Assembly (NCBI RefSeq): GCF_002865645.1 | Contig: NW_020194624.1 | Span: forward strand, 62,001 to 126,000 | Length of the DNA: 64,000 nt | Reading direction: 5' to 3' | Source of the DNA: Hyaloscypha bicolor E | Lineage: Eukaryota; Ascomycota; Leotiomycetes; Helotiales; Hyaloscyphaceae | In this document: positions 41,046 through 51,281 of the stretch, one piece after another | Layout: each line of letters starts with the position of its first letter | Position numbering within the stretch: the first letter of the stretch is position 1 | Notes under the pieces: model-generated | Told to the model about the DNA's origin: nothing | The model's input: only the letters and a program-made list of their open reading frames with translations | Database searches by the model: none | Translations under genes and position numbers: made by a program

Positions 41046-42557
41046 TAAGGTTCTAATTTTTTAAATTAAAATAAAAATATAATATAAAAAAACTAATTAA
41101 ATTACTAATAAATCTTATTAATAGAAATATATATAAATATAAATATTACTATTTATAACTTATAATTTGCTTATTATTTAGCTTATTTTAAATATTATAA
41201 ATAGTTTATTATTTATTATTTATTATTATTTATTATTATTTATTTATTATTTATTTATTATTTATTTTATATTTATTTATTATTTATTTATTTATTTATT
41301 TATTATTTATTTATTATTTATTTATTATTTATTTATTATTTATTTATTATTTATTTTATTAATTTATTTAATTATTTTATTTATTATTTATTTATTATTT
41401 ATTTATTATTTATTTATTATTTATTTATTATTTATTTATTATTTATTTATTATTTATTTATTATTTATTTTATAAAAATTATTTATATAAGCCTCTTTAA
41501 TAATAATAATATAATATAATAAAAGATTTATAAAATACTTTTAGTAATATAAGTACTAAATTACTAGAGTAATAGTAAGGTATACCTTAAAAATAAAGGA
41601 GTTGATATATACGGTTATTAGAAATCAGAAAATCAAATCTCGCTTCTCGGTTTTATTAACTAGCTAGCTGTGGGCCTCAGTAGCTGGCCCTAAGTTTAAT
41701 TTTTATTATTTCACGCCAATCCTCACCTCACTTTGCAGGTTCGCCAAGCCACGCGCACGTGACATCTCGCCGCTCTACTCACCCTCGCTTTACCCTCACC
41801 TCACTCCTCCTCACCCCTCCTCACCCCTCCTCACCAGCCTTCTTATGCGTACTCTATCGCCTCACCTCTACTCACCCGTCTTACCAAGGTATACTAATCG
41901 CCAGTCGCGCGGCTATCAAGAACGTTAACTCCTAGCGAGAAGGATTTAAGGTAACTGGAATAGGCTTTAAAGAAGTTATAGTAAGCCCTTAATACTAGAA
42001 TAGGCTCCCGGCCTTATTATAAAATAAAATAATAATAATAAATAAAAATCTTATAAATTACTAAATTATATAATATAATATTTTATATTTTATAAAATCT
42101 TTTAAAAATATTTAAAAACTAATTTTTTTATTAATATTATATTAAAGGTTTTTAAATTTTAATAAAACGTTTATAAAAATCTTCTCATTAAAATTGTTAA
42201 TATATAAATTGAAACTAATAATCAAAATAAATATTAAATTTTTTATAATATTTATATTTATTATTAAGCTTAATAATTATTCACAACTTTACTTTCTATT
42301 CCTTAAAGGCTTCCTCGGCTGGGTCTGCGACCAGCGAAGGGGAAAAAGGCGGGCGGAGGCGACCTGGCATCCGTTGTATTAGCTCGCTGGAGAACTTTTA
42401 GAAATGGTATCAACTGATCTACAAGCTCGAGGCCGGCAAGAGGGTTGATGATATGATCATTTGGCAAGGGCAAGATGTGAGCGAACTTAAGCAGCCCTTC
42501 CCGTAGGATTTGATGCTAACGAGAAGGGAGCGCCCGAGTAAGACAGCGGTACTAACT
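41046..42557. repeat. AT-rich repeat tail with TTTATTATTTA microsatellite and CCTCAC-rich patch
   Basis: At about 41215-41470 a long array of TTTATTATTTA-like units fills the sequence. At 41700-41870 there is a pyrimidine-rich patch with repeated CTCCTCACCC. The AT-rich block continues to about 42300 and then gives way to balanced DNA. A 62-codon open frame at 42194-42382 starts in RIP DNA and is not credible. No gene seen. Confidence 0.6.
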
Positions 42558-42560
42558 AAC

Positions 42561-42821
42561 GAGCCTAGTATCACAAGTCTGTGTTTTTAGGGCATTTCGC
42601 TAAGAAACGAACCCCATAACAATTTTAGACGCTTTACTTTTGTATTTTGAATTAGTTATAAAGGTCCGCTAAACTTATTCTAGCTTCCTTTATCGTGTGC
42701 GCTTGAATTATGTAAGGTTTTAATTTGTAGTTGTTGTGAAACTATAAAGTGAAGTGGGTGACTTTGGTTTTGCGATGCCTGAAAACTTCGCTAAAAACAC
42801 AGACTTATGATACTAGGCTCG
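42561..42821. mobile_element. MITE-like element with 31-bp terminal inverted repeats
   Basis: 261 bp, starting CGAGCCTAGTATCA and ending with its reverse complement TGATACTAGGCTCG. The terminal inverted repeats are about 31 bp with one C/T difference. TAA lies on both sides (42558-42560 and 42822-42824), the target duplication expected of PIF/Harbinger-type elements. No coding capacity, so it would be non-autonomous. A Tc1/mariner assignment cannot be excluded because the border could be read with a TA duplication. Confidence 0.8.
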
Positions 42822-42824
42822 TAA

Positions 42825-43308
42825 CCACGTTAGAAGCGACGCAAGTTAAGACTCGGCGCAAATTACCGAGGAAATCCGTCTCGATCGACGATCTAGATTA
42901 TCAAGAATGCAGTGGCACGTGAAGAAAACGCCCTATTCTTGGGAAGCGAGGCATGGCGCTGCTGAGCACAAGGAATGTCTCACAACCTCCCAATGAGAAA
43001 ACAGGCTCTGACACCCAACAACTACGACATCTCCCCTCAATTGGTCCTCAATTCGCGATTCATGATTGTTATGCATTTGGTCAGGACGCATGAAAGCGCC
43101 CTAGGTTGTTGCACTCAACTTTCAGCTCAGACTTTCTTGCGCGGGATGGCATATATATCCAGCGCCCTTTCCATCCCCACAATGTCACCGCACGATAAGC
43201 TACATTCTATCTCTCTAGTTTGCCTCTTAGATCCACCTTGCGTTTCTTCTCACTTTGAAACCCTGCTCTGACCCATATTACAATCATACCAACCTAACAA
43301 TAACCGCT
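42825..43308. other. Intergenic, upstream region of the FAD oxidase gene
   Basis: Balanced composition. Contains the TATA-like site at 43151-43158 and pyrimidine-rich stretches ahead of the start codon, as is common in fungal promoters. A 98-codon open frame at 42975-43271 has no recognisable family and is probably fortuitous. Confidence 0.5.
43151..43158 (+). promoter_or_regulatory. TATA-like box of the FAD oxidase gene
   Basis: ATATATAT about 150 bp upstream of ATG43309, followed by CT-rich leader sequence. Inferred from position and composition only. Confidence 0.4.
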
Positions 43309-44982
43309 ATGGCTGAAACTGTCCCTCCACTGACCCAGGTTGAGCAGCTTTCTGCACTCTTGCAGAAAGTGGCCTTGACTGCAGAGTCTGCCAACCAAAA
43401 AGTCAACTGGGAGAGTATCCTCAAACTTCTCGGCACTGATGAACACTCCCCGGGGGATGTGTTGAATGGAGTTGGCGAGGATACGCTGAAGGAGTTGCTG
43501 GAGTTTTTGGACATATGGATCAGTGGTCAAAACACGATGATTCCAACCAAGTGGGAGGCCGACTACACCGATCTTGTCTATTGCAGTACCGTTGAGGAGG
43601 TCCAAGCCAAGGTGAAGGAGTGTCTGAGCAATGGTTTGATTCTGCGCATAGCCGGTGCCCAGCACTCTACCCCGGAAGCTGTGTTTGCTCCAGAAGGCGA
43701 AAAGGCCATTCGAGTTAAGCTGGAAGGCGATCTTAGGGCCATCGAATGGCTCGATAAAGACCCGGTAAACGACACTATCACCTTGCGAGTAGGGGCCGGC
43801 TGCAACCTTGGCATCGACCCGTCCGACCCTAATTCAAACGCAAGCAACTCGTTAACTCGGCAGCTCGACGCTCGTGGCTATGCCCTCCCAATTCTTGGCG
43901 GCATATCGCATCAGACAATTGGCGGCTACATGAGCACCAGCACTGCGGGAGGATCCATCGACTTTGGCTGCGCCGACTCGATTCTGGCCATCGAGCTTGT
44001 TGATGGACAGGGACAAGTGCGCAAGCTGGACAAGGTTGCTAACCCGGATGAGTTCAACGCTGCTGCCGTATCGATGGGCCTTTTCGGAGTGTTCACTCAC
44101 ATCACCATCACCGCGGGGAAAAAGTACCTTGTAAAGGGAAAGGAAGAGACCGTTCTCCGGCCAAACTCAATCATTACAAGCGGCACCGCCTTCCTCGATG
44201 CGGTACATCAAAACCACTATGTCCACAACGTGTGGTTCGCCGCCGAGTTTGTCAACAGTGTCCTGCAGTGGACAGGCAACCAAGTCGCGGAAGATCCAGG
44301 CAACCCTATTGTGCCTTATGTGCACCCGCTTGAGAGCCGAAACATGAACTACGCCGCTGCTACCACCTTCTTGGCCACAGCCTGGTTGACATATGACAAC
44401 GCACCGCAACTGGCCGCGCTGATCTTCAACATTATCCAGCCTGTGGGGTCTTTCCAGAACTTCTGTGACCACTGGTACAGGGCGCTGCCAAACGACGACC
44501 TGGCCCTAATTGACGTTGTGATCCGAGTTCAGTTCACAGAGATCTGGATTGACTTGGAGGATGCTCAGAAGGTGTTTGACACACTCACTACCCTGTTCAA
44601 GAATGACCTATTTGCGGCCGGGAATTTCGGCGTCGAGATCTACCCCGGAAAAAAGTCGCCATTTTGGATGAGCATGTCTTATGGACGCGACGTTATCCGC
44701 ATCGATCCATATTGGTGGGAGTACAACGTCATTGGCGATCTGGATGAGTACTTTGACAAGTTCTGGAAGGTGTTGCTGCCCTTCGAGAGTGCCCGCTTGC
44801 ATTGGGGCAAGCACTGGCCTGCTGTTGGTAAGACTTATGGTAGTCGAACCATTGGTCCAGGCTTTGTTGAGGAGTCGTATCCAAATTTTGGGGATTGGAA
44901 GGCCTTACGTGCTCAATTTGATCCTAAGAATGTCTTTGTCACCAAGTATTGGAATGATTTGCTCGGTCTTGAAGCGGAATAA
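43309..44982 (+). CDS. FAD-linked oxidase, D-arabinono-1,4-lactone oxidase-like
   Basis: Intact 557-residue, intronless protein. Residues about 80-250 form an FAD-binding PCMH-type domain: IAGAQHS at 114-120 and LGGISHQTIGGYMSTSTAGG at 196-215. By analogy with sugar-lactone oxidases, His119 in GAQHS would carry covalently bound FAD. HWGK at 498-501 and the following DPKNVF...YW tail match the C-terminal domain of the ALO/gulonolactone oxidase family. Such enzymes oxidise an alditol or lactone with oxygen and release hydrogen peroxide. The substrate is unknown, and the residues between the two conserved blocks differ enough that true arabinonolactone activity is only a guess. ATG43309 is the first ATG in the frame. 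There is no signal peptide, so the protein is probably intracellular. The gene stands alone; no cluster partners are seen. Confidence 0.85.
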   Translation: MAETVPPLTQVEQLSALLQKVALTAESANQKVNWESILKLLGTDEHSPGDVLNGVGEDTLKELLEFLDIWISGQNTMIPTKWEADYTDLVYCSTVEEVQAKVKECLSNGLILRIAGAQHSTPEAVFAPEGEKAIRVKLEGDLRAIEWLDKDPVNDTITLRVGAGCNLGIDPSDPNSNASNSLTRQLDARGYALPILGGISHQTIGGYMSTSTAGGSIDFGCADSILAIELVDGQGQVRKLDKVANPDEFNAAAVSMGLFGVFTHITITAGKKYLVKGKEETVLRPNSIITSGTAFLDAVHQNHYVHNVWFAAEFVNSVLQWTGNQVAEDPGNPIVPYVHPLESRNMNYAAATTFLATAWLTYDNAPQLAALIFNIIQPVGSFQNFCDHWYRALPNDDLALIDVVIRVQFTEIWIDLEDAQKVFDTLTTLFKNDLFAAGNFGVEIYPGKKSPFWMSMSYGRDVIRIDPYWWEYNVIGDLDEYFDKFWKVLLPFESARLHWGKHWPAVGKTYGSRTIGPGFVEESYPNFGDWKALRAQFDPKNVFVTKYWNDLLGLEAE

Positions 44983-46366
44983 TTAATTTGTGCTTTGACA
45001 GGAAACTTACCACAGGCAGGAGGGGTTTTGGAATATGTGAGCAAGACCCTCCAAATTATGTCCTAATTCTTCGGGAGAAATCTGCAATCCATTTTTCAGT
45101 TGGGTAATGGTTGAAAGTCTAGTTTCCTGAGTATCTGGCTTGCAGGTGCCTTTTCCTTAGTTATTAGGGCCTATGAATTCAATTTATGCGTTAGCCAAAA
45201 TTGTCTTGACTCCTGAACCCAAAGTTGTTGTTTGTTTTTTTAGGAAGTGCTTTGGCCAAGCAGCATCGAAAGCAACCCTATTATTAATACCGTCGTCGGG
45301 AACAGGTAATAAAAGTATATATATTATAAGACGAAGTTATATAAATAAAGGTTTCGTGCTAATTTACTATATATATAATATATTTCTTTTTAACTACTTT
45401 TGTACTATATTTCCTTTAATAAATTAATAACCTTTAAAATTCTTAAGCGATATTTTATCTTATAATTCTAGTATTATAGAAGATTACATCCTCCTATGAC
45501 ACAATATAGGGAGGAGACGAATCTGAGGCCTCGGAAGTTCTAGGGGTCAAGGCCGTTATTTATTTGATACAGACTCCCTAGGCTTACTACTTCCCTCGGT
45601 GCTGAGCAGTCCAGTAAGAGCACAATCGCACTACAGATAGAAGATTTGCATATATGAAACTTGCAAGAAGAAAAAAATTCTTCAAACCATTTTTTGGGTT
45701 TTTTTGGCATCTCTTTGGGCTCCTCTAACATCGGGAGACATAGTTCTGGGAGTGCTTTGATGCCAACACCTACGAGTTCGCAGCACTAACACTTCGTGTA
45801 ACTAGATATAATTGCCAACTCGCCAATGATATTAATCGTATTAACTGAGCAATTTTCCTGTTAAGCGAATATTCAAGGATCTGGTGGAGGCTAAGAGGTA
45901 ATAGTCAATCGAAGGGTTCGGGTAGCTAAGCCATAACACTTTAAACTCTTTTGCCGGGGGCGTGGGTGAGAACCAACATAGTGCCATTCTACCGAGCACT
46001 AGCTGTGCCTCATCATCCCCCCTTTTACAGTTTTCAGGATTCGGGTATTGACTTCGCCTCCCCTTTCCAAATTTCCGACATATTATTTGCTCAATGTTGT
46101 CAAAGGCACTCCCCACGTTCATTGGATGGTTACAATAGATCTCTCCTGTTTAATCTCGGATACGGGGGCTGTTTTTGACATTGTAGAAGTCCAACAATAC
46201 TGCCTCCCATCCTCTAAAGGATATGAGCTCCTTTGAGTACTTATAGCTAAATTCATTTCTCGATTCCTATTCATTCTCGTTCTCAGTTATTCTACCATAT
46301 ATATTTTTAGGATTTCAACCACAGTCATAAATAAGCATATTCATTCCTGACTTATTTCTTAACAAA
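44983..46366. other. Intergenic, no supported gene
   Basis: Includes an AT-rich patch at about 45300-45480 and otherwise balanced DNA. Short open frames on both strands show no recognisable family. Confidence 0.45.
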
Positions 46367-46999
46367 ATGTTCCATTCTCTTACAAAGACCCTTGCTGTGG
46401 TCCTCTCACCTCCCTCACCTACGCTAATATCCACAGCGTTTACAACGATGCCAATTTCACTTTCTGGGACCGACACATCTATCCAGATCTTCATTATAAC
46501 GCAAATTTCAAGACTGATGATAACGATGCTCCCCCCAAACTCTGGGAGCCTATGTCTGGCTCCACACTCGTGAAGAAGGGTGGAGCAAGCTGAGGCCAAT
46601 CTGTTATCTACCACGTTTCCGGTCACCCAGCCATCCTCAACGATCCCTTTCGACTTCAGCTTGCCCGCCGATTTCGGACCGGCGGGGTTCGTGGGAGTGA
46701 TCGAAATAAGAGAGTACGCTCCAGGAACTGTTCCGAAGACTATGCACTCCGATAACAACGAGGAAATGTTCAGCACCAGTTGGAGGTATGATAATGGGAC
46801 GGGAACATTCACTGATGACCATCTTGATCCGAATGGGGAGATTTCTTGCGACTACTACATTAGCAACATCGCTTTATTCGTAGAAAAGGACAAGTGCGAG
46901 AAGATTTACTGGGGACTGCTGTGCCATGGATTGGCCGGGAAAGTCGGACGTGGGAGTTTAAAAATGGCTTATGAAAGACAGAAGGAGTTCTCTGTATAA
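46367..46999 (+). pseudogene. Broken or mis-spliced small secreted-type gene, unknown family
   Basis: Coding-like sequence is spread over three frames. It opens with ATG46367 and a hydrophobic LTKTLAVVLS start that could be a signal peptide, then shifts frame near 46410. The second frame reads ANIHSVYNDANFTFWDRHIY onwards to a TGA near 46592. The third frame, open to the stop at 46997-46999, contains FSLPADFGPAGFVGVIEI and three cysteines near the end. A GT...AG intron from the GTGAAG after GSTL to CACCCAG (61 nt) would remove the TGA and join frames two and three, so that break may be a real intron. The 5' shift has no good intron explanation. I do not recognise the family. It is either a pseudogene or a gene whose first exon I could not place. 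Confidence 0.5.
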
Positions 47000-47016
47000 T
47001 AGAACCGCGTTATGTT

Positions 47017-47521
47017 CCCCCCCGTTCGTCAATACGAGCGATTGATCAATCGGACCTAAGCGAGGAGCCCGATTCGCTAATAAAAGAGCCCGATTTTAAA
47101 ATAATTTATAACTTTCTAATAAAGGATAAAGGCCAAAATTTAAGTAAATAAAAAGGATTAATACTTATAAGAAACTTAAATAAATTTTTCTTAGATTAAA
47201 TTCTATTAGAGATTAAAAGATATATATAATTTTATAATTTTAAATTAAAATTATAATAAAAAGGTTTTAGAGTCATAATAAAAGGTTAAAGCTAATATTA
47301 CTTAATTAATATAATTAACTAAACTATTTCTAATAAATTGTATTAATAGGATTTTAATAATTTATGGGGTTTAAAATATTTTAGTATTTTAAAAATTTGC
47401 TTGTATTCGACCTCGTATTTATAAACCGGAGTTCGCTTAAGCAAGCGATTAAGCAATCGGGGTCCGCAATTGGGCAATGGGGACCCCAATTGACTAATCG
47501 CTTGTATTAATGAACGGAGGG
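47017..47521. mobile_element. Small RIP-marked inverted-repeat (MITE-like) element
   Basis: About 505 bp. The left end (CCCCCCGTTCGTCAATAC from 47018) matches the reverse complement of the right end (CCCTCCGTTCATTAATAC back from 47521) over about 35 bp, and nearly all mismatches are C/T or G/A, as RIP would produce. The middle is AT-rich with no coding capacity. The right arm holds its own hairpin at 47442-47504. A clear target duplication was not found, so the superfamily is open. Confidence 0.7.
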
Positions 47522-48976
47522 TAATAGTTCATGTTATCCGAGATACGGACTCTCCTTAAGTTTCATAAATGAAGAACCTGCATCAAAAATAGGAGGACAT
47601 ATAACGATGTTCAATAACTAGATAATAGTACGAATTTTCTCATGGTTAAAAAATAACAAATGGACTTGAAAGCGTAGAATAACCACTTGGCAAAAGAATA
47701 GTGTCTCATAAGTCACCGTGGACCACGTGACTCTATCATAACTTGTTGCGAGTTATTTATAGCTGTATGCGTCGCCAAAACACTTTTCTCCAGCCCCCCA
47801 ACTCGATCCCTAGTCGAAATTCCACCTAACATAAACGACTTGCCTTCCTTCTCGTGATAGGGTGGATGGGATTTGGAAATACAGGGTCTTTATATGACCA
47901 CCGAGTAAACTCAATATAATAGACCAGGTGAGTTATCAGATTCAAGCTTTTTAAGCAGGAGACACGATAAGTGTACTCCGCAAATTTGTCTATATGGTAT
48001 TGGCAACCAATGCGCGAATTAAATACATCTAGGATATAAACAAGACCACCTTCAAAGGTGACAAAGAATCGAATGCCTTTCAAGGCGGCCAATTTTGAGA
48101 CTGAACAGCAAACAACTTTTTCCAAGCATGTGTCTAGCAACTAACGCCAACGTAAAGCAAAAAATTATTAAAAAATTAAAAAATTGCCGCCTTTTTGATG
48201 AGAACTAGCAGGGTGTAATATACAGGGTGTTTCGGAGATGCCGTGAGGCGGAAGGATTCTAAATGCGCAAATTAATCAGACAAACAGCAGATGACCGTTC
48301 TCGGATTCGGACCGAAGTATACAGGATGGAAATATGAGACGCCACGAGGCGGAGAGTACAGAATGTAGAACGCGAGGTGAAAAAGGAAAACATTACTGAA
48401 AACAAATCTAACGCTGACGCGGTGCGTACTAAAACGCTACTACAAGATATATGTCCAAGAACAGAAATGCATGGGAAGAAATCAATCCCACACCAGAAAA
48501 CAGATATAACTACAGCAACCAGAGAACAACCGCCAGGTAACTTTTTTAGCCCCAAATCCAACCCATATTTTCCCAGCCTATAAATGGACGGCGAAACCGC
48601 ATGGAAAGACCATTTTGTGTAACAGTGAACGCGAGGTGAGCAAAGACAGAACATCCCGGAGATCTGTGGATCGAACACAATGTCCAGCATGACAACTTGC
48701 CATCTGGGACACGGCGCAGAGAAGAAATAAAAAAACAAATAGCACACCGCGACATGAATTTTTCTCCTCCCAAACAGTCTCCCAAATAAAAGAATGTGCG
48801 AGGCAAAAAGTAATGAAAGGGTGGACAAAAGATGCAAAGGGCACCATGTTCCACAAGAACCCTTCCATGCGACGCCGCGCTAAGGTCTACCAAAAAACCA
48901 TTAAACTCCGACCATGTACCAAGAACCCGCTAACCGCCCAATGCCTTACATCCAGTCGTATTGTACAAAATCATTC
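47522..48976. other. Intergenic, no supported gene
   Basis: Balanced composition with several open frames of 60-190 codons on both strands, none recognisable. A minus-strand frame at 47826-48140 has protein-like composition but no ATG start; it could be a gene fragment. A sequence at 47655-47712 resembles 53522-53580 (dispersed repeat). Near 48236-48350 two similar GAGGCGGA-containing stretches occur. Confidence 0.4.
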
Positions 48977-50711
48977 TCATTCAGCTGCACCGTCTTTGGT
49001 CTTGGAGGAAGAGCCCGCGGCTTGCTGAGCAGCATCCCGTCGTTCTTTTTTCAGTCTTTCGTTCTCCCTGACCTCCTGTTCGTGCTTCTCTAGTGCTTTT
49101 CTTTGCTCTTCCTTTTCCTTTTCTGTCTTTGGAATGGTGATATTCATCAGACATAAGTTCATGCGTGGCGGCCCGTCTGGAGGAAACAAGAAATCTTTTC
49201 CCAAGAGCAGGCCGTCGTACGGCGCCTTGTCTGAAGCGATGTAAAACGTGTTCCTCTCGTGCTTTGAGTGGCCATTTGGTTCGTTGAATATCCGCCAATT
49301 GAGGGTAACGCTTCCTCTTGTAGTCTCGACTGGACCCTCGTTGGTGTAGTACTTATAGACCGTGGGGCGAATCAGCTTGGAATCGAGTGGAATTTGGAGC
49401 TTTCCAAGTGCTTTGGGAGAGATATGGCTATGATCGCTTCCGCAGTCAATTTTGCCGATCGTCGTTATTGCAACTTCTAATGTTGGATGGAAGATTCTCA
49501 CGTCGCGCTGACACAGCTCATCGATGGTGGCACCACTGTTTCTTGTATCTGAGACATGATCCAATGCCGTGTTTGTGGGTCCTTCTGTCTTGACTGGGGC
49601 TGTGTTTGGGATGCTTGTGTTGGGTACGTTGCCTAGAGTATCCGTGCCGTCTGGTACAATGAGATTTTCTGGGATGTTAGAGCCCTGTACAGCAGCACTC
49701 TGAGGATAGACCGTGTCACGTTCAATCCGGGAATCAATTGAATCGACGGACAGCATCGTACTAAAAGGACTGTGTGTGCAGTGCTGAGTAACATGTTGGG
49801 CTGAGACAGTGCTGGTCACCGAATGCTCACGGCTACGGGTCGGGGCAGTATGGAAGGAATCAGCCGTGCTTGATAAAGAGACTTGCGAGGCATTGCGATT
49901 GAGGTTGTTCGCAGAGCTGAGACTTGAGGCTGGACGGATGTGTGGTTTTCGGGGGGAAGATGGAGCTGATACCGGAAGTTCCAGTCGCGATGATCCACCT
50001 ATAGATTGCTGTGTCGAAGCCGGCGTTGGAGGCAATTCCTTATCAAGGTCCAGGGCGGGCTCCGGCGGAGGTATTTCCTTGTAAATATCATTGCTCTCTG
50101 CTTCTTTGGATAGCTGAACCTGGTCAGCGTTTTCATATTGAGAGTTGCAGTCAACAAACCTCAAGAATGCTCTCGCAGTCGTCAGCTTTACTCCAGAACT
50201 GCTCTCGCCATTCTTCATGAATGATCTTCCTCTGCCAAATATCCACCAAACCGCCGTACACACCAACCCTAGAACTTTCTCGCACAAGTGCATTTATGGA
50301 AGAATAAGGCTTCTCCCCCGACCTTTGATCGGCGACATCGAGAGTCCAAGTAGAAAATCGACTTGTCACTGGCGGTCTGGATGTCCGATCTTGTTTGGAG
50401 ATCTCGTCGAAGTTGGTTGAATTTGTCCGAGACGTGGTTGCAGATGATGTGCCAGAATTTGCCCCATTGAAAAACGACGAGAATACACTTGAAATCGACC
50501 ATACCGACGATACCGTCCCATCGGAACTGCGGTAGGAGTCGGAAGCTTTGGGCTTTGGATCGGACGCCAACGCAGGCTTGGGAGGCGGGGCCAGAGGATC
50601 GTAAGGTTTGGCGTGATTCCTTGGAGTATTCAGGGTTGCCAGAGCAAGTTTAGGGCTTCCGGCGTCGGTCTCCCTCCCCAAGTCCTGTTCTTGGTTTCCC
50701 GAACCTGACAT
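48977..50711 (-). CDS. Protein with disordered N-terminus, retropepsin-like domain and charged tail
   Basis: Predicted 562 residues from two exons: 50711-50160 and 50113-48977. The intron 50114-50159 (46 nt) begins GTTTGT, has a GCTGAC branch site and ends GTTCAG; an alternative acceptor at 50120 gives two more residues. Residues 1-380 are mostly Ser/Pro/Thr-rich and disordered. Residues about 390-505 resemble a retroviral-type aspartic protease: IDCGSDHSHIS with DCGS at 407-410 in place of DTGS or DSGA, and GLLLGKDFL near 485-493, like the I-L-G-x-D-F-L motif that ends such domains. The last 50 residues are a Lys/Glu-rich probable coiled coil. Reading frames are intact, so this looks like a host gene, not a transposon relic. 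Protease activity is unproven, as Cys replaces the usual Thr or Ser. The first ATG lies 6 bp from the stop of the next gene upstream. Confidence 0.72.
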
Positions 50712-50717
50712 TCTGTT

Positions 50718-51281
50718 CTAATGTGTCTGCTCGGGTACGGCTGAGCTGGCAGGACGCGATTGAAGCTGTCGGAAGGCTCGGCCGAGCCAAACAAGAGGTG
50801 GGAGGCAGTCTACAGCTCCGATTGTTCCAAGTGTGTGTCCAATCTCGCAGCGATGGACGCCGTTGCTGATCCGTCTATAATGAAAGGCCGCCGAAGGAAT
50901 GCCCAAACTCCCCTCCCAGACTTCGTATGTAGCTTGTAACGTAGATACAAGATTGCGAACGACGGAAATTCGAATGTTCAGGGGATCGAGGGCTATGTAC
51001 GGCTCGGGGTCTTCGAATGTTTGTCCGCCCCAAAAGAGTGGTGGGACTCGGCCGAGACTGGCGATGAGGATGTGCTGCAAAAGAGTGTGGAGATGAGAAC
51101 AATGCAAACTGGAAGGTATTAGTACATGAATGTCGGAATGAAATGCTTCAAAGCTCTCGAGAGCCGAGAAATCATAGTGTCTCATAGCAATCTTATCGAT
51201 TGCGGTCGACCCGTCCTGCACACCTCCATTCCGTTCCTGGTCTCGCAGGGGTGGTTGGAAAGGTGGCCCGGCGGCTGCCAT
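50718..51281 (-). CDS. Hypothetical protein, unknown family
   Basis: 187 residues from the first ATG (51281). I do not recognise the family. The C-terminal 130 residues look globular, with FWGGQTFEDPEPYIALDPLN and a stretch of hydrophobic and aromatic residues; the N-terminal 40 are Pro/Gly/Gln-rich. A possible 51-nt intron at 51075-51125 (GTACTA...TTTGCAG) lies in frame, so both spliced (170 residues) and unspliced forms keep the frame; the poor donor leaves this open. Only 6 bp separate its stop from the next ATG on the same strand. The two could be one transcript, or one gene whose joining intron I cannot see. Confidence 0.5.
   Translation of the reverse strand: MAAAGPPFQPPLRDQERNGGVQDGSTAIDKIAMRHYDFSALESFEAFHSDIHVLIPSSLHCSHLHTLLQHILIASLGRVPPLFWGGQTFEDPEPYIALDPLNIRISVVRNLVSTLQATYEVWEGSLGIPSAAFHYRRISNGVHRCEIGHTLGTIGAVDCLPPLVWLGRAFRQLQSRPASSAVPEQTH

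Noticed and set aside
41215..41470. Regular spaced repeats that might suggest a CRISPR array
   Set aside because: Low-complexity TTTATTATTTA microsatellite in a eukaryotic genome, without unique spacers.
41780..41850. CCTCACCC repeats as possible telomeric sequence
   Set aside because: The unit is not the TTAGGG/CCCTAA type and the array is short and imperfect.
42975..43271. 98-codon open frame upstream of the FAD oxidase
   Set aside because: No recognisable family and it overlaps the probable promoter with its TATA-like site.
47826..48140. 104-codon minus-strand open frame with protein-like composition
   Set aside because: No ATG start and no recognisable family; could be a gene remnant but cannot be supported.
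48259..48837. 192-codon minus-strand open frame
   Set aside because: Phe/Cys/Ser-rich without a family match, in DNA that has similar open frames on both strands; no start or intron signals favour it.
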